From the NCBI GenBank assembly GCA_022315425.1, contig JAIUPT010000016.1, positions 124,001-188,000 on the forward strand: a DNA stretch of 64,000 nt, in the 5' to 3' direction. Source of the stretch: Pseudevernia furfuracea. Taxonomy: Eukaryota; Ascomycota; Lecanoromycetes; Lecanorales; Parmeliaceae. The notes under the pieces were generated by a model. It was not told the origin of the DNA, did not search any database, and saw only the letters and a program-made list of their open reading frames with translations. Each line of letters starts with the position of its first letter. The first letter of the stretch is position 1. Made by a program: the position numbers and the translations under genes. Of the stretch, positions 1-10,170 are shown in pieces.

Positions 1-678
1 GCCCAGTATAGTCATTGCAGTTCATTGCGATCATGAAATTTCAGTCATTGCAGTTTATTACGATTATGAGATTTTAATTATTACAGTCTATTATAGTTAT
101 TATACTTCATTATAATTCATTGCGATTATAAGATTTCAGTTATTATAGTTTATTGCACTTCGTTACAGTCATATAGTCATTACGATTTATTACACTTTAT
201 ATTGTTATGTTATTATTATAGTTTATTGCAGTCATATAGTTATTACGATTTATTACAGTTATATAGTTATTACACTTTATTATACTTCATCATAGTTCAT
301 TGCAGTCATATAGTCATATTATCATATTATTATATAATTATTACACTTACTTTATTATACTTTATTATAGTTCATTGCGATTCATTATAACTTTATTATA
401 GTTCATTGCGATTATGAGATTTTAGTTACTGTAGTTTATTATAGTTATTACACTTTGTTGCACTTTATTATAATTATTATAGTCACTATAATTCATTTTA
501 GTTGCTATAGTCTATTGCGATTCATTATAACTTTATTATAATTACTACAGTCACTATAGTTTATTGCGATTCATTATACTTTATTATAATTTATTATAGT
601 TATTACGCTTTATTGCAGTCATATATTTATTATAGTCAAATATACATTTAACTATCGTAATCTTTTTAACTACAATGA
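1..678. repeat. Degenerate AT-rich array, left arm
   Basis: Short imperfect units such as TTATTATAGTTCATTGCGATT, with variants of ATAGTTATTAC and TGCAGTCATATAG, recur throughout without a fixed period. The same units reappear in reverse complement at about 952-1620, so the two blocks form inverted arms around the insertion at 679-946. No open frame of any merit is present. It could be an expanded minisatellite or a RIP-worn repeat. Confidence 0.7.
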
Positions 679-946
679 TGTTAGACTGGCTTATATAATA
701 TAGATATATATAAGGCAGGCTAGGGTTGTGTAGCAATGTGAACTTAGCGAAGATATATATATTGCGTATAGTATATCTAATAGTAAGACTAATTCTTAAG
801 GAAGGAAAATGGGAAACTTCGAGGCATGGCCCTCTTAAGCTTCTCACGCCAAGAATCCGCTTGGCATGCGTATGCCAAGCGATTCGGTTACGCTCGGCAA
901 CCCCCGGGCTCATGCGACAGCTGTCCTCTTGGTCCCGCTGCTAACA
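679..946. mobile_element. Solo LTR candidate with 5-bp target duplication
   Basis: The 268-bp segment begins TGTTAG and ends CTAACA, a short inverted repeat of LTR type (TG...CA). It is flanked on both sides by AATGA (674-678 and 947-951), as expected for a 5-bp target site duplication. It is much richer in GC than the array it sits in, and holds a TATATAA-like stretch near 700-715. It has no internal coding region, so a solo LTR left by LTR-LTR recombination is the simplest reading. A short non-autonomous element is the alternative. Confidence 0.65.
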
Positions 947-951
947 AATGA

Positions 952-1620
952 ATCGTAGAGTAACTATTTAATCGTATAATTAATCAAATTAACTATAATA
1001 ATATAATAACTACACGACTATAATAAATTATAATAACTATACGACTAAAACGACTATGTTATAGCGACTATATAACTATAATATCTATATAATTGTAATA
1101 AAGTTATATTAAATCGCAATAAACTATAGTGAAGTGTAGTATCTATAATAAACTATAATAAAATATAATGAATCGCAATGAATTATAGTGACTATAGTGA
1201 CTATAGTAATTATAATAAAGTTACAATAAATCGCAATAAACTATAATTGTTACGAGCGTACCCTGCGTCCCTTGACACCTCGTACCCTTGACACCTACAC
1301 TAGCCCTATCGGGCCTAGTGTCTTGGCAGGTTCACTCAGCCATACATATATGGCTTCCCTCCCAGTACATAGTTGCTCCTTAGCTTGTTATCTTCGTTAC
1401 ATACTACACTACGGTTATCACCACAGTACGGTCCTTACAATAATAACTAAAATTTTATAATCGTAATAAACTATAATAATTATATAATTATAATAAAGTT
1501 GTAATAAATCGCAATAAATCGCAATAAACTATAATAATTAAAATCTTATAATCGTAATGAAGTGTAATAAACTACAATAACTATATAACTATAATAAACT
1601 ATAATGACTATACTGAGCTC
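952..1620. repeat. Degenerate AT-rich array, right (inverted) arm
   Basis: The block is made of units such as AATCGCAATGAACTATAATA, the reverse complement of the units at 1-678. It is interrupted by the second LTR-like insertion at 1248-1439. There is no coding capacity. Confidence 0.65.
1248..1439 (+). mobile_element. Solo LTR, little-mutated copy, with 5-bp target duplication
   Basis: This 192-bp element starts TGTTACGAGCGTA, ends GGTCCTTACA and is flanked by ATAAT on both sides (1243-1247 and 1440-1444). Its reverse complement aligns along its whole length with the AT-rich LTR at 9987-10170 and, less well, with the interrupted LTR at 3308-3480 / 9529-9603. It is therefore a member of the same LTR family in the other orientation. 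It keeps C and G where the 9987 copy has T and A, so it has largely escaped RIP-like mutation or inserted later. The AT-rich flanks weaken the target-duplication evidence somewhat, but the family match is strong. Confidence 0.7.
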
Positions 1621-3307
1621 GAATTAACTCTAATATAAACGATAAAAGAGCGACGACGATAGCGATAGCGACGTGTAGAACTCTAAGAGTTTATAAGAAA
1701 GATATATAGACTTTTTCAACTAATAAATTATATACGATCTTAGATCTAAACGATTCTATATCTATCTATCACGAAAATATCTTTTACTTGCATTTAATGA
1801 TGATCTTAATAAAAATTTACGAGATAGAGTATTAGCGAAACGCTTTCGTTAAGAGTTTTATAAAAAGACGTAAGATAAAAACTAGTCGATTATTAACACT
1901 CGATTAACTTTTTTCTTTTTTTTTATCTCTCTTTTCTTCTAATTATTTTATTTATTATTTTATTTATTATTTTATTTATTATTTTATTTATCTTTCTTCG
2001 TACGAGATTTATTATATATAATACTTTATCGTTAAATTTAAAAAGTTTCTTTTCGCACGATTTTCGTCGAATTCGTACGATTAATATAATTTAGTCTCGT
2101 TATTCTTATTAATAATAACTACTCTATAATAAATAAGATTATTAATTACATTAATAGCGTATTTCGTATTATCGAGTTCTAAGCGATTCGAGATTAAAAT
2201 AATTTAATATTATTATTTAACTCTTTCGTCGTTAAGACTACTTAATTTTAATTTAATTATTCTAATAAGAGCGTCTATTTTAACGTTTTATAAATCGAGT
2301 CTATGAACGATTTTGATATTATATTCGAAAAGTATATTCAAATAACGAATCTATCGACGACTAAGATCTCTTTCTTCGGCGAAGTATATTAGATTCTTAT
2401 AATTAATAAAGATCTTAACTAAGACGTTCGTATATTTCGATTCGAGTCGTTAGTGCTTAAAATAACGAATAATAATTAATAACTTCTTATCGTAGATTTG
2501 ATCATTGTATTCTATCGACGTGAGGTTTTTATTATAAAAAGTAATCGAGTGTAAGATTCTCTCGTCGTCATATTAAGAAAGAATCTTATCGTTGACGTAA
2601 TCGAAAGAGTCGGTCTCGAGTATAAATTCTTTGAACCTATCAAAATGACGTAAGACTAAATAGAAGATGTTAGAGAGAATCGAGATATTTTCACTTTTCT
2701 TCTAATATTAAAAGAAAAAGAGTGTCAAAAAGCTACGAAAAGTCGACTTTCTTTATTTCTAATATAACTTTTCTATCTGTTAATCGTTTAACATCTAACC
2801 AAGAATATAAATCCTTTTAAGTGTGTTCTTTATAAAGATATTATTCTAAGAGAGTGATTTATTAACAAATTTAAATGTGAAGTCTAGACGAGATAGAATT
2901 TGCGAGTAGAGACGAAGTATTAAACTCGAAGAAGATTTTCTTACGAAGAATACTATAAAGACGTTTATTAATCGAATTAAGCGTCGTTTAAACTTCTAAT
3001 ATTAAAACGTTTTATTCTTAAAATAAGACGTTTAAAACTCGATTTGAATATGTGATTAGAAAATTTTTTGTGATAATTAATTTTGATAATTTCTTTCTTA
3101 TTCGTTAATCTTATAAATATTTTAACTATTCTTTATTCTCTAATTGTCACGAGATCGTTTTTCGTCTTGAAAACATTTTATTTATATAATAGATTAGTTT
3201 AGAAATATGATATCTTATTAATATTAAGTTCTTAACAAAGCTTCTATTAGTTAACTTCTTTAAATTCGATTACTATCACGAATAAAGTGAGAGTAATCTA
3301 GTTATAA
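1621..3307. other. AT-rich, RIP-like decayed DNA without genes
   Basis: The sequence is very AT-rich, has TpA- and CG-containing motifs such as TCGTA and ACGA, and no open frame above noise on either strand. This is the look of transposon sequence bleached by C-to-T and G-to-A mutation. The short repeat of TTTATTTATTATTTTA near 1945-1990 is low complexity. I could not recognise the parent element. Confidence 0.6.
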
Positions 3308-3480
3308 TATTAAAACTAGTATAGAGTTAAGTTATATAGATATATTAAATAAGACAACTAGATATAGAATAACTATGTACTAAGAGAAAAGATTATATAT
3401 ATATGATTAAATGAATCTATTAAGGCACGCTAAGTCTAAAAGAAATAGTGTATTAATAAAGAAATGCTAACATAAATAGA
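3308..3480 (-). repeat. Older LTR, left piece, split by the chromovirus
   Basis: This piece aligns with the left part of the LTR at 9987-10170; for example, both have GATTATATATATATGA followed by AAGTGAATCT-like and CACGCTAAGTCTAAA sequences. The homology stops where the chromovirus LTR begins at 3481 and resumes after 9528. The chromovirus therefore inserted inside this older LTR. The left limit (3308) is approximate. Confidence 0.55.
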
Positions 3481-3703
3481 TGTAAGAGACTTGACATAGA
3501 GCTGGACTAGCGATGTGATGTCATGTATAAATAGAATATTAACTATGTAGAGTAATTACAAGAAGTGCTTTGTGCGTATCAAAGTAATGCTTCACTGCGG
3601 AGTTAACGGATATAACTCGTAGGGCTGGGGCTAGTCGACCAGCCTAGAGTATAACACAGCAAGCAAGCAGGTAAGTCAGTCGTCATGAACTAGAATCGTG
3701 ACA
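3481..3703 (-). repeat. Chromovirus 3' LTR
   Basis: On the minus strand the LTR begins TGTCACGATTCTAG and ends GTCTCTTACA (TG...CA). Positions 3481-3678 match 9331-9528 with only a few differences. It includes the stretch from TGGACTAGCG through GGGCTGGGGCTAG. A purine run lies immediately upstream in element sense (plus-strand CCCCCCCC at 3709-3716). Confidence 0.85.
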
Positions 3704-3719
3704 TTACCCCCCCCTTCAA
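3704..3719 (-). promoter_or_regulatory. Polypurine tract of the chromovirus
   Basis: On the minus strand GAAGGGGGGGGTAA abuts the 3' LTR. This is the position and composition of the polypurine tract that primes plus-strand DNA synthesis in LTR retrotransposons. Confidence 0.7.
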
Positions 3720-3867
3720 ATTGGAGCTTCGGCGACGACTACTTCTATCTCCTTCCTGAGTGATCGATAATAGGGGCAGGCCCAGCCGTACGCAGAGAAG
3801 CGTTCTCAGTTGTGACGACGATACGAACATCGTCTTGACTTAATATTCTAACACGAATCAGGTGCTC

Positions 3868-6800
3868 TCCTGCGTCTCAGTCCTATCATCGAAGATTAGT
3901 GTCATCAGTAATGATGCCCACTCAGCGAGCTTCTTGAATGACCGATGTGATCCTGGTCTCTCTGATTTGGAGTGGTGGAAGTCTGCCATCAAGTCCGCAC
4001 AGCCTGTTATGCTTATAAAGTCCTCTCACGTGTTTTCGTCCTTGCTGTTCTTATAGCCCGTCCATTTGATTTTGTAAAGAAGACATCCTTTATCTCCAGT
4101 GACAGGGTCCTTCCTCCTACCGTCCATTTTGAAATCAAGTATTTCCGCGGCGTCGTAGATGTCCTCTTCTTCGTCGATTTCCATCGGGGACGACGGAGGG
4201 ATTTGTTACTCTGACAGCGAATCGCTTTTGTCGAGATATAACAATTAAGAATGAAAGACTAAGTGAACCTTCAGAGATTAAGAGAGGTCTAACTTATACG
4301 CTATGTTTCTCAGTGCTTTGATAATTCTATAAGAACCGATGTTTTTGTGATCGAGTGATCTATTCGATCGTACTGTCTTAATGTTTCTCCTATTCAACAT
4401 GATCATGTCCCTCACCTTGAACTCTGACGCTGAGAGTCGATGACGATCTGCTTGCTCCTTCTGTAGGGCTTGAAATCATTTGAGTTGATCTCGAAGATAT
4501 ATCCTCATTTGATCAATTTTGTTAATAAAGGCATCGACTAATTTAATGTCTCTCTTTGCTCTTTGCGTGACGCTAGGGTTTAGAGAAGAAGATGATTCTA
4601 CTTCTAATCGCGGAATGTATTTCTTGATTACTAGAAATGGTGATAGTCCTATGAAGACGTTGACGTTCGAGTTGGCTTCGAATTTAGCTATGAGAAGCAT
4701 GTCTACTCAGTTATCTTGATTGTAATTGACGTAAGCTCGAAGAAATTGTTTGAGAGCAGCATTAGCGCTTTCAGTTTGATCGTCTGTTTTAGAATAAAAT
4801 GTCGTGAAAAGTTTTGAGACTGTGTCTACTCGTTGACAGAGTCTTTTTCAAAAGTGTGCGACGAACTGAGTGTCACGATTTGAGATTATGAAGAAGGGGT
4901 ATTCTTCTTCTCTTCAAATCCATTCGATGAATACTTATATCACGACTTTCACCTCTAAGGAATTCAACGAGATGAACTTCTTCTTTTTGAATAGTCTATC
5001 CACTACAACCATAATATGCTAATATAATCTTTCATACCTTTAACATATGAGTAAGTGTGTTATGAAGTCAATCGAAATGTCATGTCAATATCGGTTCGAT
5101 ATGAGGAGCGGTTTGAGTAGCCCATGTTTGCCTTCGCGATACGACTTAGATCTCAGACAGTCGTAACAGCTTTTAACGTAACGAGCAACTAAGTCGATTA
5201 TGCGAGATCAAAAGTAGTGAGTGCTGAGGCGACTGTAAGTTGAGGAGCGCCCCGCGTGGCTTCCTGATGACGTTTCATGTATTTCTCGAATGATTCTTAT
5301 ACGTAATTCAGACACATTGAAGACGAATAACCTATTGTTAACATACAACAGATTCTGATGGATTTGACAGTCAGTCAATTTCAACTTGAGGTAGTTCTTC
5401 TTGGATAGCTCTGGCGGTATCTTTCTTTGACCTGTCAACTTGGCTTACATGATGTCTTGTACAAGTTCATCGTCCTTGTAGACGTTTCTTATCTGACTTA
5501 TCAGTTTCGATTTCTCATCAGCAGAGGTTTCGATCGATTCTTCTTCGAACTCTTCTTTCGAAACCCCTATCAGAACTCTCGATGATGATTCTTCTTCGAA
5601 CTCCTCATCATCGATGCCGTTCTATTCGCTGAGGTCGTAAACCTTTAAAGCCAAACAAGTCACTTCCTGCTCAGTCTCATCTAGCAAGAACGATACTAAT
5701 CTTATAACATCCTTGATCTCAGGGTCAAGATTCTCATCCTTCAGAATGATACGATGTCGATATTGAATACGATCATTATTTTCGCTCTCTGACAAGTCTC
5801 CAACCTTTCTCGTAAGACTGTCGGGTTTAGTGCTCTGTTTCCCAGGGCGATATATTATTCGAAAGTTGAAGTCCGCTAAGAACTCAGCCCATCTGGCTTG
5901 TCTTGAGTTTAGCTGCTTGGAAGTCATGAAGTACTGTAAGTTCTTGTGATTCGAAATGACTTGTATTGAGTCTTCGACGACGATGCCCGCCAACTCAGGT
6001 CGTCACTCTTCGAATGCTCGAACGATAGTCATCAGCTCTTTGTCGTAGATGTCGTAATTACATTCTGCTGGAGACATCTTCTTAGAAAGAAACGTTACTG
6101 GTCTTAGCGTGCCGTTCTCTCTCTTCTGAGATAATACGGCGGCTATCACGAAATTGGAGGCGTCAGTCTCCAGCCAAGTCTTGCGGTTAGGGTCGAAATG
6201 CGCGAGAACTGGAGCTGTCGTAAATGCCTTCTTCAGAACTTCGAACGAACGCTGTTCAGGGCTCCCTTGAGCCCATGAATAGATGAAATTGTTTTTTACA
6301 ATGAGTATCGATGCTGCATAAGGTGAGGTACTTGGTCGGATGTAATCCTTGCTCAGCATTTCCTCGATGTATTTCTTGATCATCGATGCTTGATCCCTGA
6401 AGAGTCCATAGACTCTCTTGATCGACGGTCGAGCTTCTTTCTTGAGCTCTATCTCGTGATCAATAGGGCGATGAGAAGGGAGTTTGTTAGCTTTGACAGG
6501 GTTTTAAACGTCTAACCACTTATAATAGGGCTGCGGAACTCTACTCCTTAGTTGCTTCATGGTGAGGGATTTCTTTCTCAGCTTGTGAAAGAACTTTTCA
6601 TAGTCTTTCGCTGTAACGACTGTCAGATCGGCTATGAACTTCTTTTGTTTATGAGTGCTATCTTCTGAAGAGGCACTTAGCTTCTCGAAATCGTGAGGTC
6701 ACATGACGATCACTTCATTTGAGAATCTCTCTGTCATTCTCATAAAGGCGTAAACAGAGACTTTCGCTATGTTCTCTGTTATAGATGATTTTGAGTGAGA

Positions 6801-8320
6801 TGATGATGTCGGCTTGATAAGAGATGAAGTTACGCTATGAACAGTTACTAATTTGTTATGTCGCAAACAATTTGACATGCAATAATCAGATTTGAGTGTT
6901 ATTGTTCGATCCTCGAGTTCGAGAGAAGGGTTGTGTTGTTCCAATCATGGTATGCCGAGGATTATGTCGAAGCGTCCTAGTTTAGTAATCAGGCACCATA
7001 TCTTCTCGACATGATCACTTAAGATGTGTTGCACCAAGGCCATGTGAGTGATATTAAGAGCAAACTTATTATTAGCTAAGCGTAGCTTACAAGGCTGGGA
7101 GAGAGTTATGTGTGATAAATGATTCTTCTTTGCGAAGACGACGTCAACGAAGCTTGACGCTAACGCTTCGATATCTGTAAGGCAAATTGTGTCTTTGATC
7201 CCATCTTTTGTGAGAACTTTGCTGAGAAAATCTAACTATCGCCCTTTCTATAGAGATACTTCTGTGACGACGACGCAGACAGACAATGAGACGTAGACGA
7301 GGGTCTCTTCTTCCTCAAGTTTCTAGATTCTATTACGCACTTTAACTTCTAGGTTTTTGATCGCGACTTGATCAGAGACATCTAGTTTTCCGCATCTGTT
7401 GTTGAAAGCTCTGGTGTATCCTCGACATCAGCGATCTTAAGTATAACTTCAACTTGTTCTTTATTGAGGGAAGATATGTTCTTGCAGAGTGCGTTATCTT
7501 TCTCAAAGCGATGACCTGTTTGTAGACATTTGAAGCATCTTCCCTCCTTTCGAATTCTGTTCATCAATGACTTTGAATACTTGTAGTCACGGGATTTGTT
7601 GTCTTCACTGTCTTTCTCAGTGAAGAATATTCCTCGATTGAAGATATCAGGACGTGTCTGCTTGATCGTCTCCTTCTCTTTATTCCCTGCGGCAGTGTTA
7701 TCAATCTGCTTCAGATTTAGATTCAGTTTTCACAAGTAATCGACCAAGTCTCGATACGTTGTGAACGTTTGTCCAGTCAGCTTGTGCTTCAGACGATTAA
7801 AGATCAATCGGATAAGGTTAGAGATCTTAATAACGTCGAAGAACTTCAGCGATGTTATGACAGCACTGAAGCGAGCATAGAAGGTTTCGAAAGATTTCTT
7901 CTTATCGATTATGCCTATCTCGAACTTGAGATCGTTGAGTTATGCATTCGATTTAGAAATCTTGTCGTATGTTTCGAACATGTTGTCGAGTTCTGTAATC
8001 ATCTCCTTCGCCGTCTGATAGAGATTTGAGTATCTAAAATTCGCTCGAGTCTTGATAACCTCGAAAGCGATCGACTTGCAGTGGTCGCGAATGTATTCAA
8101 TCTTGTCTCGTTCAGTTGAAAAGAGTACTGCACTCTGTCTGAACTTCTCATCAAGGTGAAGAACCCAACGTTCCCATTGATCCTTGTCACGATCTCCGTG
8201 AAAGTCAGTCACGTCTGAATAGCGCTTATTGATGCCCGCCTCTTCGATCTGATGCGAGACGATAGCTGACGTCAGATCTTTGTTACTATATAAGTTGCTG
8301 AGAGAAGAAATCACACTCAT
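3868..8320 (-). pseudogene. Broken gag-pol of the chromovirus
   Basis: Gag is recognisable from 8320 to about 7940, and a CCHC knuckle lies at about 7480-7530 (CFKCLQTGHRFEKDNALC). The protease region near 6930-6975 reads FDIILGIP then a TGA where Trp is expected, followed by LEQHNPSLELED. Reverse transcriptase is cut from its N-terminal part (KDYIRPSTSPYAASILIVK, about 6383-6300) straight to the end of the thumb/connection (YSWAQGSPEQRSFEVLKKAF). The motifs in between, including the catalytic Asp pair, are absent. RNase H (LETDASNFVIAAVLSQ ... ECNYDIYDKEL) and the segment to about 5800 follow. Then come the integrase zinc-binding region (5208-5438), integrase core and tail (4476-5200), and the chromodomain (about 3868-4190) with LLYKIKWTGY and a TGA replacing Trp at 4026-4028. 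No single frame is open for long. Confidence 0.85.
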
Positions 8321-9330
8321 GTAAGTGTTAAGAGAAGAATAAGGCTGAGACTAATTAAAGATAGATCTCCGACGATGATAAGAGTCTACAGAGTTATCTT
8401 CTTTGTCTGAGTCTTCGTCTGCTTCTCTCTCACCGATTTGTATCATCAATTTCAATTTAAGTCGTTCGTTTTTCTTCGAGAGATCTTCAGCTTTCTTGCG
8501 ATACTTATCGCGTAGTCGACGAAGTCGAGCGAAGTTGACCAGTTCTGTTTTCAGCTTCGCATTCGTTACACCTGCGGAGTTGACCTGCGACAGCGACTTC
8601 GCTTTGAAATTAGTTACCTCTTTGCCAAGCTCCTCATTCTATTGACGAAGAAGGTCAATGTTATTGCTGACAACGCGAAAGTTGTTAAGTATACGATTGA
8701 GTGCATCGCATTATTCCTCCGGAGCCTCGGCAGCGCTCCGCTGAAAGTCTTATGTTGTTTGAATAGTGACGAGAACTGCTTCATCCTCCGCTTCATCAGT
8801 GAGTATTACTTTATTTTCATACTCTTCAGATATAAGGATGTATCGTGTAAAGCGCTGACGACGTTTCCCCTTATGTCTGCTCGAAGTCTCTAACTTAAAG
8901 TGAAATGAATTGATCTCTTCTTCTACGGAGAAGAATAACGTCGGGGCGGGACGTCTGACGTAAATATCATCGTCAGAATCCTCGTTATGATGTTAAGAGT
9001 GACTGTCCCCCTTAATCGTTTGACTCTGTGTTAAGTCTGTCTCAATAGACTTAACGGGCTTCTGTGATATTATGAAGTCTCCGCTTGGGGGCCTAACTAT
9101 GACAGCAGGTCTTTACGAAGCTCTGTCCCCAGAGGACGTTCCTGTAGAAGATTCTATCGAACCTCTATCTTCAACGCTGAGATTCAGTCTGGCCAGATTA
9201 AGGGTTGTGAAAGGATTTCTTTTCGGTCACTCGCCGTCCTTTGACTGTGACTATCGTGTTGTTGTGTTAAGGTACGTTTTCAACTCTTAAGCAGGTCGCG
9301 ACTGCTTCAAAAGAAGGATAGTTAATATTA

Positions 9331-9528
9331 TGTCAGAGACTTGATATAGAGCTGGACTAGCGATATGATGTCATGTATGAATAGAATATTAACTATGTAG
9401 AGTAATTACAAGAAGTGCTTTGTGCGTATCAAAGTAATGCTTCACTGCGGAGTTAACGGATATAACTCGTAGGGCTGGGGCTAGCCGACCAGCCTAGAGT
9501 ATAACACAGCAAGCAAGCAGGTAAGTCT
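9331..9528 (-). repeat. Chromovirus 5' LTR, truncated
   Basis: This copy matches 3481-3678 but lacks the last 25 bases of the plus-strand copy (3679-3703), which in element sense are the first bases of the LTR. The break falls at the heptamer GTAAGTC, and the following DNA belongs to the older host LTR. Loss of the LTR start would remove the 5' terminus needed for integration. Confidence 0.75.
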
Positions 9529-9603
9529 AGCAGAAATAGTGTATGAATAGTGAAAGCTAACATAAATAGATGTTATCAAGAGATACGAGATACGCTCGTA
9601 ACA
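9529..9603 (-). repeat. Older LTR, right piece, split by the chromovirus
   Basis: The piece ends TACGCTCGTAACA, the same terminus as the LTR at 9987-10170. Its first 45 or so bases (AGAAATAGTGTAT ... AACATAAATAGA) duplicate the last bases of the left piece before 3481. The duplication is far longer than a normal 5-bp target duplication. Confidence 0.6.
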
Positions 9604-9986
9604 ATTTCGAGTATTATTAAGCGTCGACTTCGCGATCTTTAACGAGTACGTAACGAATATATTATTCTCGATTCGAATCTCGTATAATTTATAAATAATT
9701 ATAATAAGTTAAGAGATTACGAGATTCAGATTTACGAAGATATTAATAATTATTTTCGATATGTTTTTTAATATTATATAAAGATCTTAAATCGTATAAC
9801 TATTAGTTTTTTTCGTAATTACTTAAATTATATTATTATAATTAAATAATAATCTCGATTTATATAATTCGATCGCGATAACGAGATTATTTTAATAACT
9901 TAAGTATGTCTTAAACTATTATAAGCGTACGAGTCAAATATAATCTTTAATAATTATTATATATACGAAACAAGTATCGTTAATTA
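9604..9986. other. AT-rich spacer between two LTR copies
   Basis: This 383-bp interval is strongly AT-rich and lies between two direct copies of the same LTR family (3308-9603, interrupted, and 9987-10170). It could be the shrunken interior of that element or unrelated decayed DNA. No coding frame or tRNA-primer site is recognisable. Confidence 0.4.
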
Positions 9987-10170
9987 TATAAGAATCGTAT
10001 TATGATAATAATTATAGTGTAGTATATAACGAAGATAACAAGCTAAGAAGTAACTATGAACTGAAAGTGAGATTATATATATATGACGAAGTGAATCTGT
10101 CAAGACACGCTAAGTCTAAAGGGGAAGTGTCAAGATAGATATATCAAGAATACGAGATACGCTCGTAACA
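9987..10170 (-). repeat. RIP-bleached LTR of the 1248-1439 family
   Basis: On the minus strand it runs from TGTTACGAGCGTA to a decayed end TTCTTATA and aligns with the solo LTR at 1248-1439. Over the 20-base stretch CGGTTATCACCACAGTACGG of that copy, this one reads TAATTATTATCATAATACGA. All eight differences are C-to-T or G-to-A, the pattern of RIP. Confidence 0.7.

Larger units (their letters stand above)
3481..9528 (-). mobile_element. Defective Ty3/gypsy chromovirus retrotransposon (minus strand)
   Basis: The element is bounded by LTRs at 3481-3703 (3' LTR in element sense) and 9331-9528 (5' LTR, shortened). Read on the minus strand, the broken internal frame shows, in order, gag with a CCHC knuckle, protease, remains of reverse transcriptase, RNase H, integrase zinc-binding region and core, and a C-terminal chromodomain. 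That order (integrase last, then chromodomain) identifies a Ty3/gypsy chromovirus. It is less AT-rich than its surroundings, so it is younger than them. It cannot be autonomous: several Trp codons are TGA, and the catalytic core of reverse transcriptase is missing. Confidence 0.85.

Noticed and set aside
1..1620. CRISPR-like repeat array
   Set aside because: Units are degenerate, without conserved repeats or unique spacers, and the genome is eukaryotic.
9072..9290. 72-codon plus-strand frame in the chromovirus leader
   Set aside because: Opposite to element sense, no motif, and inside the untranslated leader before gag.
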